This document shows positions 53,350 to 62,196 of a stretch of DNA of 64,000 nucleotides, piece by piece. Below the pieces are notes generated by a model. It worked only from the letters and a program-made list of their open reading frames with translations, made no database searches and had not been told where the DNA came from. Position 1 is the stretch's first letter. Each line of letters begins with the position of its first letter. The DNA comes from JANQOH01 sp965214495 (GTDB taxonomy: Bacteria > Pseudomonadota > Alphaproteobacteria > UBA7887), in assembly GCA_965214495.1 (NCBI GenBank), contig OZ243958.1, forward strand, positions 3,100,001 through 3,164,000, given 5' to 3'. A program made the translations under genes and the position numbers.

Positions 53350-54498
53350 TCAACGGCGGATCAGGTGGCCGCCCCGTGTCGCCTTGGTGGCCAGATAACG
53401 TTCATTGTGCCGGTTGGCCGGAAAGCTGTGCGGCACACGTTCCACCACATCGACGCCGCAGCGCCGCAGCCCCGCGATCTTTGCCGGATTGTTGGTCAAC
53501 AGGCGCACAGGCCCGTAGCCGAGTTGACGGAGCATTTCCGCCGCCACGAGGTAGTGGCGCTCGTCGGAGTCGAAACCGAGCATCTCGTTGGCGTCGAACG
53601 TATCGTAGCCGCGATCCTGAAGTTCGTAGGCCCTGAGCTTGTTGACCAGCCCGATCCCGCGGCCCTCTTGGGCGAGATAGAGAATCGCCCCGGCGCCCGT
53701 CCCCGCGATGTGCCGGATCGCGCCTTGCAGTTGGTCGCCGCAATCGCAGCGCATGCTGCCGATCAGGTCGCCGGTAAAGCACTGCGAATGGAGCCGCACG
53801 AGCGCCGGCGCCGCGTCCTCCGGATCGCCGATGACGATGGCAAGATGCTCGGTGCCGCCGTCGCCGGGCCGGAAGGCGACGATCGTCGTCTCCTCGGCGC
53901 CGGCAAGCGGCACGCGCGCCGCGCCGACCTGCGTGAGCGCCGTCGCCCCGGCGTCGCCGTAATGTCGAATGTCGGCCAGTTCCACCAACATCATGTCGTT
54001 GCGCCGCGCCCACGCCGCGGCGCCGGTTGCGGCGGTGTCGAGGGGTGCGGTCAGGACCGCGGGAAGCAGCCCGGCGAACTTGGCGAGCGACACCGCGCCG
54101 ATATCGCGCGCATGCGCGACCGCAGGGCTGGAACCGTGAATCCAGGCCGACAGATCGCTCGCCGGCGCGGTGGGGTCGGACAAATCGTGAATGCGCGCGG
54201 CGTCGAGCGGAACGGGGAGCGCCAGCGCCACGACCGGGCCGCTGCCGGCGGGATAGCCCAACGCCTGCGCGCGTTGCGTCGTGACGACTAGGCGGACCGG
54301 GCCGCCGGGCAATGCGGCCAGCCGGGCCAGCCGCGTCGGCGTGGCGTATTCGGTGGACAACACCGCCGATGCGCCGATGCCGTCGCTCAAGACCACGACG
54401 CCGCCGCGTCTCAAGTCGCCGATCGCGCGATCGACCGCGAATACGGCGCGGGGGGTCTGCACGTCGGGCGATGGAGGGTCGGTATGCTGGTGGCTCAC
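53350..54498 (-). CDS. ribA: GTP cyclohydrolase II with degenerate N-terminal RibB-like domain
   Basis: Opens GTP to give the first riboflavin-pathway pyrimidine. The C-terminal GTP cyclohydrolase II domain (about 190-382) has the zinc site HSQCFTGDLIGSMRCDCGDQ (20 residues), YLAQEGRGIGLVNKLRAYEL and LLTNNPAKIAGL, so it should be active. Residues about 12-185 resemble DHBP synthase in shape (AIGDLRRGGVVVLSD, LVVTTQRAQALG), but the acidic DDExRE metal motif is missing (SDGIGASAVL instead), so RibB activity is probably lost. GTG 54498 is the best start for the family N-terminus. Confidence 0.94.
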   Translation of the reverse strand: MSHQHTDPPSPDVQTPRAVFAVDRAIGDLRRGGVVVLSDGIGASAVLSTEYATPTRLARLAALPGGPVRLVVTTQRAQALGYPAGSGPVVALALPVPLDAARIHDLSDPTAPASDLSAWIHGSSPAVAHARDIGAVSLAKFAGLLPAVLTAPLDTAATGAAAWARRNDMMLVELADIRHYGDAGATALTQVGAARVPLAGAEETTIVAFRPGDGGTEHLAIVIGDPEDAAPALVRLHSQCFTGDLIGSMRCDCGDQLQGAIRHIAGTGAGAILYLAQEGRGIGLVNKLRAYELQDRGYDTFDANEMLGFDSDERHYLVAAEMLRQLGYGPVRLLTNNPAKIAGLRRCGVDVVERVPHSFPANRHNERYLATKATRGGHLIRR

Positions 54499-55078
54499 GC
54501 GCTGAACCCGAACAAAGCGCCGCCCGATCCGGCGACCGCCCCTATATAGCCCGCGCCGCGGTTCCCGCCACCCTTTGCCGCCCGTCGAAGCGGCATCGAC
54601 CCGCCTGTAGGGGCGCCCCTTGTGGGCGCCCGAACCCCCGAACAGGCGGGCGGCCACAAGGGGCGCCCCTACGGGAATTGTTGCGGTTCGTGTGGATTCG
54701 TGCCGGCGATGACAGCGGTGCGCTGGAGTCCGGTCGTCCGGCAGCGTGTATCGATTTCAAACTGAGGCACTGCCCGTTCGACGATGCCATGCGCGGGGGC
54801 TGCGAAATGAGGTAGTATCCCGGTTTGAAACTGACGCGCATTCTCGATGGCCCGTGGGCGGGCGGTCGTGGACCGCAGCATCGATCGGTCCGACGATCCG
54901 TCGTGACGGCTCGGTTCGTGAGGCCGGTGCATGACAGCGGGTAGCGCATACGCCTCGCCCGCACCCTCTCCGGCGCGCCGACCCGATGCCCGGAGACGGC
55001 GGGGCGTCGGACACGCATACGAAACACGGACCGGGCTGTTTCTCGAACGCGAGCACGACCCGAATTGAGCGACGTCGA
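54499..55078. other. 580-bp non-coding region between ribA and the response regulator
   Basis: Divergent spacer containing the 66-base inverted-repeat element at 54607-54672 and otherwise unique sequence. I found no open frame with a recognisable product, no tRNA and no U-run terminator. Promoters of ribA and of the regulator gene should be inside. Confidence 0.5.
54607..54672. repeat. Perfect 19-bp inverted repeat, REP-like
   Basis: Two perfect complementary arms of 19 bases (54607-54625 and 54654-54672), beginning GTAGGGGCGCCCCTTGTGG, flank a 28-base GC-rich loop. The motif looks like the short dispersed palindromic elements with GTAGGGGCG cores found in several bacterial genomes. The position between divergent genes fits a REP-type element. 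No transposase is adjacent. Confidence 0.8.
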
Positions 55079-55777
55079 ATGAGCGCAAGCGCCACAGCAA
55101 AGCGTATCCTGCTCGTCGAAGACGACGAGCCGCTCCGCGAATCGCTCTCGGAGCAGCTCCGCCTTCACGAGGAGTTCGACATCGTGGAGGCGGCGAGCGG
55201 TGCCGGTGCGCTCGACCTCGCCCGCCGCCAGCGCTTCGACCTCGTCCTGCTGGATATCGGTCTTCCCGACATGGACGGACGCGAGCTCTGCCGTCTGTTG
55301 CGCCGCGACGGCCTGAAGACTCCGATCATCATGCTGACCGGCGCCGACACCGAGGCCGACTCGATCCTCGGTCTCGATTCGGGAGCCAACGACTATATCG
55401 TCAAGCCGTTCCGGCTCGGCGTGCTGCTGGCGCGAATCCGCGCCCAACTGCGCCAGCACGAACTCACCGACGACGCGGTGTTCGCCATCGGCCCCTACAG
55501 CTTCCGGCCCGGCGGCAAGATGCTTACCGATACCGAGACCGGGAAAAGGATCCGTCTGACGGAGAAAGAGACGGCGATCCTGAAATATCTTTACCGCGCC
55601 GGCGACAAGGTAGTCGGGCGCGCGGTGCTGCTCGACGAAGTGTGGGGTTACAATGCCGCTATCGCCACCCACACGCTGGAGACCCACATCTACCGGTTGC
55701 GGCAGAAGATCGAGCGCGACCCGTCGGACGCGCGGATCCTGATCACCGATACCGGCGGGTACCGACTGGCACGCTGA
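55079..55777 (+). CDS. OmpR-family response regulator (orphan)
   Basis: A 232-residue two-component regulator. The receiver domain (about 8-122) has the acidic pocket VEDDE, phospho-acceptor D59 in LVLLDIGLPDMDG, conserved Thr in MLTGAD and Lys in IVKPFRLG. The C-terminal winged helix (about 140-230) ends ETHIYRLRQKIERDPSDARI (20 residues) and DTGGYRLAR. No histidine kinase gene is adjacent, so the partner must lie elsewhere or the protein acts without one. ATG 55079 gives a normal N-terminus. It converges with xthA, 12 bases apart. Confidence 0.93.
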   Translation: MSASATAKRILLVEDDEPLRESLSEQLRLHEEFDIVEAASGAGALDLARRQRFDLVLLDIGLPDMDGRELCRLLRRDGLKTPIIMLTGADTEADSILGLDSGANDYIVKPFRLGVLLARIRAQLRQHELTDDAVFAIGPYSFRPGGKMLTDTETGKRIRLTEKETAILKYLYRAGDKVVGRAVLLDEVWGYNAAIATHTLETHIYRLRQKIERDPSDARILITDTGGYRLAR

Positions 55778-55789
55778 CGGCGCCCGGTG

Positions 55790-56584
55790 CTACCCGCCGA
55801 TATCGATATCGACGATTACCGGCGCGTGGTCGGAAGGCCGCGCCCAGCCGCGCGCCGCACGCAACACTTCGGCGCCCTTGAGGCGACCGCGCAGCGGCGG
55901 CGTCACCCAGATATGGTCGAGGCGACGGCCACGGTCGCTCGCCGACCAGTCGCGGGCGCGATAGCTCCACCAGCTATAGAGCTTCCGCTCGGGCGGTATG
56001 AAGTGGCGCACCGCGTCGATCCACCGGCGTGAGGCCCGCAAGGCGTCGAGGGCGGCAACCTCTATCGGAGTGTGGCTGACCACCTTCAGCAACTGCCTGT
56101 GCGACCAGACGTCGGTTTCCAACGGCGCTACGTTGAGATCGCCGGTCAGGATCTGGCGCGCGGCGTGCCGACTGTCGCGAAACCACGCCGCGACCTCTTC
56201 GAGCACGCCGAGTTTGTGCGCGAATTTCGGGTTCTCGTCGGCGTCGGGGATATCGCCGCCGGCCGGAATGTAGAAATTGTGCAGCACCACGTTGCCGGGC
56301 AGGCGCACCGAGACGTGGCGCGCCTCCTGCTTGCCCCACCAGTCGTGGCGGGCGGGACGATCCAGCGGCACACGGCTGACCACGGCCACGCCGTGATACC
56401 CTTTCTGGCCATAGACCAGGCGATGCGGATAGCCCAGGCCGGCGAACAGGTCGTGGGGGAACAGCTCGTCGGCCACTTTGGTTTCTTGCAGGCAAAGCAC
56501 GTCGGGCGCCCACTCGGCCGCCAGCCGCGCTAGCGCATCGCCGCGCAAGCGCACCGAGTTCACGTTCCAGGTCGCGACGATCAT
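55790..56584 (-). CDS. xthA: Exodeoxyribonuclease III / AP endonuclease
   Basis: Magnesium-dependent AP endonuclease and 3' phosphatase of base-excision repair. The 264-residue protein shows the EEP-family motifs: TWNVNSVRLR at the start, LCLQETKVADELFP, the catalytic LTGDLNVAP (about 144-152), RRLDHIWVT and the final SDHAPVIVDI. Length and order are normal for ExoIII. It is convergent with the response regulator gene; the lipoprotein gene upstream ends 42 bases away. Confidence 0.96.
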   Translation of the reverse strand: MIVATWNVNSVRLRGDALARLAAEWAPDVLCLQETKVADELFPHDLFAGLGYPHRLVYGQKGYHGVAVVSRVPLDRPARHDWWGKQEARHVSVRLPGNVVLHNFYIPAGGDIPDADENPKFAHKLGVLEEVAAWFRDSRHAARQILTGDLNVAPLETDVWSHRQLLKVVSHTPIEVAALDALRASRRWIDAVRHFIPPERKLYSWWSYRARDWSASDRGRRLDHIWVTPPLRGRLKGAEVLRAARGWARPSDHAPVIVDIDIGG

Positions 56585-56626
56585 GCGCAGGTTTTCCGGC
56601 TCGTTCGGGGCGGCGTGCGGCCAACC

Positions 56627-57826
56627 CTATAGCTCGAAACGCGGCGGAGCCAGGCGCTCGAAGGCGACGGTCCCGTTCAGGTCGGCGCTCGCGGTCGCCT
56701 CCGGCGCCGGTTCGATCCGACACAGCGAGACGAAGTCGCTCGCCGACGCCATTTGCGCGTTCGGCGCCTGGACGACGGCGCTGCCGGCGAGGCGTGCCCG
56801 CCAGCCGCCGTCGTCCTCGCGGACATAGGCGTCGGGCGGCGAATCGATGGCGATGAACGTGTAGAGCCGCAGCCGCTCACGCTCCGCGTCCGGCAGGCTT
56901 TCGCGCCACTGCCGCGTCCATTGCGGCGCATCGCTGCCGCGGAACCGGTCGTAGAGCAAACGCCGGCAGGCGCCGGCGACCTTGCCGCGGGCGAGGGCAA
57001 GCGCCCGCGCCTGTTCTTCGGGGGTCAGTGTCGCCGGAGCGAGCAGCGCCGCATCGACGAGAACGTCGGGCCGCGAAGGCGTGCCGCGCTCGTCGATGAC
57101 GCCGCGGAAACGGACCTTGAGGCCCGCGGTCGAGAGCGCCGGGTCGGGCGGTTCGCGAAAGCGGAGCGCCAGATCGTAACGCGCTCGGGGCCGGCCGGGC
57201 GCCATGCGGATCAGGACGGTCTCGCCCTTGCGCCCCGATACCGTGCCTTCCCATACCGCCGGCTTGCCGCGGCAGCGCTCCGTGAACGCGCCCGCATCCG
57301 CGCCGGAGTCGTCGCGCCGCGTGTTGCCGGCGCAATCGTTCCAGAACGTCCGCCACGCCATCGCCGATCCCGGCAGGGCGACATAGCCGCCGGTGACCAG
57401 CCGATTGACAAGCGTCGTGCCGACCTCGTGGCCGAACGCTTCGAGCGGCGCGGCAAGCGCCATCGCCCGCTCCCAGTCCCCGGCCTCGAAGGCGTCTGCG
57501 GCCTGCCGCGCGGTTCTGTCGATACGTTCGAGGATCAGCGAACGGCTGCGCGCGTAATGCGGATCGACGGCAACGGCCCGATCGATCGATGCCATGGCAA
57601 CGGTGAAATCGGTTTCCCGGCCGAGGCCCTGTGACGCCATCAGCGCCAGCAACTCATGGCCGCGCGGGTTTCCGGCGACCGCCAGTGCTTCCGCGAGACG
57701 CGAAGCTTTCGCGTGGTCGTGCGCATGATAGGCGCTCAACGCGCGTTCTTCCTCGTTCTCGAAACAGCCGGCGGCGCCCGACACACAAGCCACGAATCCG
57801 AGCGCGCGCAAACCGCGCCCGAACAT
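56627..57826 (-). CDS. Putative lipoprotein of unknown function
   Basis: A 399-residue protein I do not recognise beyond its ends. The N-terminus has a lipobox GAAGC (acylated cysteine about residue 21), so it should be membrane-anchored in the periplasm. Residues about 30-140 are helical with Sel1/TPR-like repeats (NPRGHELLALMASQGLGRE, and a second at WERAMALAAPLEAFG). Residues about 195-265 look like a small beta-barrel domain (VWEGTVSGRKGETVLIRMA, VRFRGVIDERG). ATG 57826 is 8 bases after the preceding exported-protein gene, so the two probably work together. Confidence 0.75.
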   Translation of the reverse strand: MFGRGLRALGFVACVSGAAGCFENEEERALSAYHAHDHAKASRLAEALAVAGNPRGHELLALMASQGLGRETDFTVAMASIDRAVAVDPHYARSRSLILERIDRTARQAADAFEAGDWERAMALAAPLEAFGHEVGTTLVNRLVTGGYVALPGSAMAWRTFWNDCAGNTRRDDSGADAGAFTERCRGKPAVWEGTVSGRKGETVLIRMAPGRPRARYDLALRFREPPDPALSTAGLKVRFRGVIDERGTPSRPDVLVDAALLAPATLTPEEQARALALARGKVAGACRRLLYDRFRGSDAPQWTRQWRESLPDAERERLRLYTFIAIDSPPDAYVREDDGGWRARLAGSAVVQAPNAQMASASDFVSLCRIEPAPEATASADLNGTVAFERLAPPRFEL

Positions 57827-57834
57827 TCTCCGCC

Positions 57835-58470
57835 TCAGCGGCCCGTCGGTTCGGTGGGCGCGGGACAGGGCTTCGATGCCTCGCGCCGGTTGCAGAGCCA
57901 GGCGCGGTCGAGAAATTCGGCCCATTCGTCGATGGCCTCCTGCGCCACCGGCGACATGTCCGGTTGGAACGCCGGCCCGCGCCACGTGCGGTTGAGCACG
58001 AAGACGCTCACCGCGCCCCGGATCACCTTCACCATCGAAAACGAACCGAGCTCCTGACCCTTCTGCCGCGGGCAACTCACGAGGCGAACCGCCGCCGGGT
58101 AACCGCGGTCCTCGAACGACGATGCCGGGCTGCCTCCGGCCCCTTCGCACGAACGACGATAGAAACGCAGGATGTTCTCGACGAAATCGACCGGCGAGAG
58201 CATGGGCCGATTGCGGGCGAGATCGACGAAGATCTGCGCGTTCATGGACTCGGTCCAGTCGTTTTCGCTCTGGTCGCCGGGGACATACATCAGCTCGTAG
58301 AGCTCCGCGGTGCGCGACTGGCGCACGGGTTTCCAACCCGGGGGCGGGATTACGACCAGTTCGTCGCCGCCCGGCTCCGCAGACCAGGTCTCGCCGTTCT
58401 CCGGCTGCGCGAACGCCATACCCGCAACGCCGCACAGCCCGATTGCCGCAATCGCAACGAAGCGGATCAC
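57835..58470 (-). CDS. Exported protein of unknown function
   Basis: A 211-residue protein with a signal peptide (1-22, cleavage after AFA). The mature part starts GETWSAEPGGDELVVIPPPG and has four to five cysteines (RRSCEG, LVSCPRQ, AWLCNRR, KPCPA) that could pair as disulfides. No known domain is recognised. GTG 58470 overlaps the pyrE stop as GTGA, and the lipoprotein gene follows after 8 bases, so the two exported proteins are probably one functional unit behind pyrE. Confidence 0.75.
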   Translation of the reverse strand: MIRFVAIAAIGLCGVAGMAFAQPENGETWSAEPGGDELVVIPPPGWKPVRQSRTAELYELMYVPGDQSENDWTESMNAQIFVDLARNRPMLSPVDFVENILRFYRRSCEGAGGSPASSFEDRGYPAAVRLVSCPRQKGQELGSFSMVKVIRGAVSVFVLNRTWRGPAFQPDMSPVAQEAIDEWAEFLDRAWLCNRREASKPCPAPTEPTGR

Positions 58471-59042
58471 GACGACGCCCTGTCGAGGTCGAAATCGCCG
58501 GCGTCGAGCAGGGCGGTCAGGCGCAACCCCTCGCGCCCCAACGCCTCGCGCGCACCCTGGAGGCGATCCACCACGGTAACGACGTGATCGACCGTGCCGC
58601 CGGCTTCGCGAATCGCGTGAACCGCCTGCATCGCGGAGCCGCCGGTCGTGGTGACGTCCTCGACCACGGCGACGCGGCTCCCGGACGGCAGGTCGCGTTC
58701 GATGCGCCGGCGGGTGCCGTGATCCTTGACCGCCTTGCGGACGCAGAACCCTTCGACGGGGCGTTCGATCTGGCCGCTCCGCATGACAACCGCGGTTACC
58801 ACCGGCAATGCGCCCATTTCCAGACCGGCGACGAAGGGCGGCAACGGGTCCGCCAGCGCGTCGAGCACGAGGTCGGCGATCAGGCCGGCGCCCGCCGGAT
58901 GGAACGTGGTCTGCTTCATGTCGAAGTAGAATTCGCTGGTGGCGCCCGACACGAGGGTCATTTCGCGCCCCGTGATCAACGATTTTTCGGCGACCAGGTC
59001 GCGCAGTGCGCGGCGGGCGGATTCGATGGTTGCGGCAGGCAT
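58467..59042 (-). CDS. pyrE: Orotate phosphoribosyltransferase
   Basis: Converts orotate and PRPP to OMP in pyrimidine synthesis. The 191-residue protein has SGATSEFYFDMKQTTFHP (about 34-51) and the PRPP-binding loop VAVVEDVTTTGGSAMQAV (about 124-141), with the flexible FCVRKAVKDHGTRRRIE before it. ATG 59042 gives the usual length; ATG 59078 would add a 12-residue lead. It lies after comM on the same strand with 46 bases between, and it overlaps the exported-protein gene downstream. Confidence 0.96.
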   Translation of the reverse strand: MPAATIESARRALRDLVAEKSLITGREMTLVSGATSEFYFDMKQTTFHPAGAGLIADLVLDALADPLPPFVAGLEMGALPVVTAVVMRSGQIERPVEGFCVRKAVKDHGTRRRIERDLPSGSRVAVVEDVTTTGGSAMQAVHAIREAGGTVDHVVTVVDRLQGAREALGREGLRLTALLDAGDFDLDRASS

Positions 59043-59088
59043 GGCGTTTTCTGCTGCTGTGGCGGTGCGGCGCATCATAGACGGTCGC

Positions 59089-60612
59089 TCACCGTGCGGC
59101 AGGCCGCGGCGCGATGCGGCGATAGCTCAGGGCCTCGGCGATGTGCCCGCGCCCGACCGAGGTTTCGCCCTCGAGGTCGGCGAGGGTGCGCGCGACCCTT
59201 AGCACGCGGTGGTAACCCCGCGCCGAAAGACGCAGGCGATCGACCGCCTGGCTAAGCAGGGTGCGGCCGGCTTCGTTCGGCGACGCCACCGATTCGAGCA
59301 ATTCGCCGTCGGCCCGGGCGTTGATGTTTACAACGCTGGAGGCGCCGTCGTAGCGCCGGGCCTGTACCGCGCGCGCCGCCGTCACACGCGCGAGCACTCG
59401 ATCCGAGTCTTCTGCCGGCGGGGGTAGAGCGAGGTCGGCGGCAGACAGCGCCGGCACATCGACATGCAAATCGATACGGTCGAACAACGGCCCGGAGATC
59501 CGCGACTGGTAGTCGACGGCGCATCGCGGCGCCCGCTGGCACATCTGCGCCGGATCGTCGAGATGACCGCAACGGCAGGGATTCATCGCCGCGACGAGTT
59601 GCACCCGCGCCGGGTAGGTCAGATGGGCATTCGCGCGCGCCACCGTGACGGTCCCCGTTTCGAGCGGCTGACGCAGGGCCTCCAGCGCCGGGCGCTGATA
59701 CTCGGGCAACTCGTCGAGAAACAGGATACCGAGATGGGCGAGCGACACTTCGCCCGGCCGCGCCCGCGAGCCGCCGCCGACCAGCGCCGGCACCGAGGTC
59801 GAGAAATGCGGATCGCGAAACGGGCGCCGGGTGATCAGGCGGCCGCCGTCGAGACGACCGGCGATGCTGGCGATCATGCTGACCTCCAGCGCTTCCGTCG
59901 ACTCGAGAACCGGGAGAATTCCCGGCAGACGCTGCGCGAGCATCGACTTGCCCGCGCCCGGCGGGCCGATCATCAACAGGTTGTGGCCGCCCGCGGCGGC
60001 GACCTCAAGCGCGCGCTTGGCGGTCTCCTGACCCTTGATATCGCGCAGATCGGGCGGCGCGTCGGCGGGTTCGGGCATCGCCGGCTCGGGCGGAGACAGC
60101 ACCTGGCTGCCCTTGAAGTGGTTGATCAGCGCCAACAGCGAATCCGCCGCCAGCACGCCTTCGCCGCTCGCCCACGCCGCTTCGCCGCCCTGCGCGCCCG
60201 GACAGATCAGGCCGCGCCCGGCGGCGTTGGCGGCGATCGCCGCCGGCAGCACGCCCGGCACGGCGCGCACCCGCGCATCGAGCGCCAGTTCGCCAAGCGC
60301 CGTGTAACCGTCGATCGCATCGGCGGGGATGGCCTTCATCGCCGCGAGCAGGCCGAGCGCGACGGGCAGGTCGAAATGACTGCCCTCCTTGGTCAGGTCG
60401 GCCGGCGCGAGGTTGATCGTGATCCGCGCGGGCGGCAGGCCGACACCGAGCGCCGCGAGAGCGGCGCGGACGCGCTCACGCGATTCGGCGACCGCCTTGT
60501 CGGGCAGACCGACGATGGTGAAACTGCCGAGGCCGCGCCCGATCTGCACCTGGGTCTCGACATCGACCACGTCGATACCCTGAAAAGCGACCGTATGGCA
60601 GACGGCGACCAC
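59089..60612 (-). CDS. comM: YifB/ComM magnesium-chelatase-like AAA+ ATPase
   Basis: Hexameric helicase promoting branch migration during natural transformation. The 507-residue protein has an N-terminal Lon-protease-like domain (IGRGLGSFTIVGLPDKAVAE, 20 residues), the AAA+ core with Walker A IGPPGAGKSMLAQRLPGI (about 215-232) and Walker B ILFLDELPEYQRPALEALRQ, and a zinc-site region with NPCRCGHLDD and CQRAPRC. Its presence with dprA suggests competence genes are maintained. It starts at GTG 60612, 7 bases after the gshB stop. Confidence 0.95.
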   Translation of the reverse strand: MVAVCHTVAFQGIDVVDVETQVQIGRGLGSFTIVGLPDKAVAESRERVRAALAALGVGLPPARITINLAPADLTKEGSHFDLPVALGLLAAMKAIPADAIDGYTALGELALDARVRAVPGVLPAAIAANAAGRGLICPGAQGGEAAWASGEGVLAADSLLALINHFKGSQVLSPPEPAMPEPADAPPDLRDIKGQETAKRALEVAAAGGHNLLMIGPPGAGKSMLAQRLPGILPVLESTEALEVSMIASIAGRLDGGRLITRRPFRDPHFSTSVPALVGGGSRARPGEVSLAHLGILFLDELPEYQRPALEALRQPLETGTVTVARANAHLTYPARVQLVAAMNPCRCGHLDDPAQMCQRAPRCAVDYQSRISGPLFDRIDLHVDVPALSAADLALPPPAEDSDRVLARVTAARAVQARRYDGASSVVNINARADGELLESVASPNEAGRTLLSQAVDRLRLSARGYHRVLRVARTLADLEGETSVGRGHIAEALSYRRIAPRPAAR

Positions 60613-60619
60613 GCGCCGC

Positions 60620-61558
60620 TCACAATCGCGCTTCGATGGCGTTCCAGATCAGGCCGGCGAGGTTGCCGCCGTCGAATCGATCGATCTCCCGGATCCCGGT
60701 CGGTGAGGTGACGTTGATCTCGGTTAGATGGTCGCCGATCACGTCGATGCCGGCGAAGATCAGCCCGCGCGCCTTGAGGGTCGGGCCGATAGTCTCGCAG
60801 ATCTCGCGATCGCGCGGGGTGAGCGCCGTTTTCTCGGGCCTGCCGCCGACATGCATGTTCGACCGCGCCTCGCCCGCCGCCGGCACGCGGTTGATGGCGC
60901 CGGCCGGCGCACCGTCAACAAGGATGATCCGCTTGTCGCCGTCGCGCACCGCCGGAAGGTAGCGCTGGACCACGATCGGTTCGCGGTAGATGTCGCTGAA
61001 TAGTTCGAGCAGCGCGTTGAGGTTCTCGTCACCCGGGCCGATATGGAAAACCCCCGCGCCGCCGTTGCCGTAGAGCGGCTTCACGATCAGGTCCGGGCAG
61101 CGCTCGCGGAACGCCAGAATCCGGTCCCGGTCGGCGCTGATCAAGGTCTCCGGCATGACCCCTTCGAACTCGGTGACGAACAGCTTCTCCGGGGCGTTGC
61201 GCACCGCGGCCGGATCGTTCACCACCAGCGTCGCCGGGTGGACCCGTTCAAGCAAATGGGTCGCCGTGACGTAGGCCATGTCGAACGGCGGGTCCTGGCG
61301 CATCAGCACCACGTCGAACGCCGCGAGATCGATCGTCCCGGCGTCGCCGACGGTGAAATGGCGGCCGGCGTCCCGGCGCACGCTCAGCGGGCGGGCGGTG
61401 GCGCGCACGGCGCCGCCGACCAGCGACAGGGCGCGCGGCAGGTAGTGCCACAGACGATGGCCGCGGGCCTGCGCCTCCAGCGCCAGCGCGAACGTCGAAT
61501 CGGCATCGATGTCGATCGCCGCGATCGGATCCATCTGGATCGCGATGCGCAGGCTCAT
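60620..61558 (-). CDS. gshB: Glutathione synthetase
   Basis: ATP-grasp ligase joining gamma-glutamylcysteine and glycine. The 312-residue protein begins MSLRIAIQMDPIAAIDIDAD (20 residues), with MRQDPPFDMAYVTATHLLE, VKPLYGNGGAGVFHI (ATP-binding), MHVGGRPEKTAL and the final INVTSPTGIREIDRFDG. ATG 61558 overlaps the stop of the BON-domain gene by ATGA. comM follows after 7 bases. The yraN-BON-gshB order is typical of alphaproteobacteria. Confidence 0.97.
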   Translation of the reverse strand: MSLRIAIQMDPIAAIDIDADSTFALALEAQARGHRLWHYLPRALSLVGGAVRATARPLSVRRDAGRHFTVGDAGTIDLAAFDVVLMRQDPPFDMAYVTATHLLERVHPATLVVNDPAAVRNAPEKLFVTEFEGVMPETLISADRDRILAFRERCPDLIVKPLYGNGGAGVFHIGPGDENLNALLELFSDIYREPIVVQRYLPAVRDGDKRIILVDGAPAGAINRVPAAGEARSNMHVGGRPEKTALTPRDREICETIGPTLKARGLIFAGIDVIGDHLTEINVTSPTGIREIDRFDGGNLAGLIWNAIEARL

Positions 61559-62196
61559 GGGGGGTCGTCGAGGCGGACGGGATCGTCCTTGCGCACCACG
61601 TGCATCACCACCCCGCGCACATAGGAGATCTCGCGCGCGTGCGCGCCGACGCGATCGCGCTCGGCGTCATTCTGCGCGATCCCCAGTATGTGGATGACCC
61701 CGCCGACCGTTCGGATCACGTAGTTGAGGTCGCTCACCGTGCCGTCGCCGAGCAACCGGGCGCGCAACCGCGTGCTGATCCAGCGGTCTCGCGCCAGATC
61801 GAGCATCGAAACGGCGCCGGGGCGCACCTCGTTGATCACCCTCTTCACGCCATCCACCCGCCAGGCGAGCTCTGCGGCCTCGTCCGCGCGCTGCTGACTG
61901 ACGACCATGCCGGTGAGCAACACGCGGCCCTCCATCACATCGATGTTCACCGGGCGGAACAGTTCGTCGATATGCGCTTGGAACAACGCCTCGCCGATCG
62001 CGGCGTCGATGATCCCGTCGCGCGCCGCGTCCTCGACCGAGCGCTCCTGCGCGATCGCGATGCCCGTCCTCACGCCGACATCGACGGCGACGTCCGCCGG
62101 GGAACAGGCTGCCAGCAACGGCGGAACTACGAGGACGGCGACGAGCGCCAAGCGTCGGGTAGATGAACAGGCCACAGAAAACGCAGGCTTGGCCAC
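61555..62196 (-). CDS. BON-domain lipoprotein (OsmY/DolP-like)
   Basis: A 213-residue predicted periplasmic lipoprotein with two BON domains. A hydrophobic signal with lipobox LLAAC (cysteine about residue 30) is followed by BON 1 (about 75-145; INIDVMEGRVLLTGMV-like segment VNIDVMEGRVLLTGMVVS) and BON 2 (about 150-213; VIRTVGGVIHILGIAQN). Similar proteins help keep the outer membrane intact. The start is uncertain: GTG 62196 (used) or GTG 62175, both inside the yraN 3' end. It is coupled to gshB by ATGA. Confidence 0.9.
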   Translation of the reverse strand: MAKPAFSVACSSTRRLALVAVLVVPPLLAACSPADVAVDVGVRTGIAIAQERSVEDAARDGIIDAAIGEALFQAHIDELFRPVNIDVMEGRVLLTGMVVSQQRADEAAELAWRVDGVKRVINEVRPGAVSMLDLARDRWISTRLRARLLGDGTVSDLNYVIRTVGGVIHILGIAQNDAERDRVGAHAREISYVRGVVMHVVRKDDPVRLDDPP

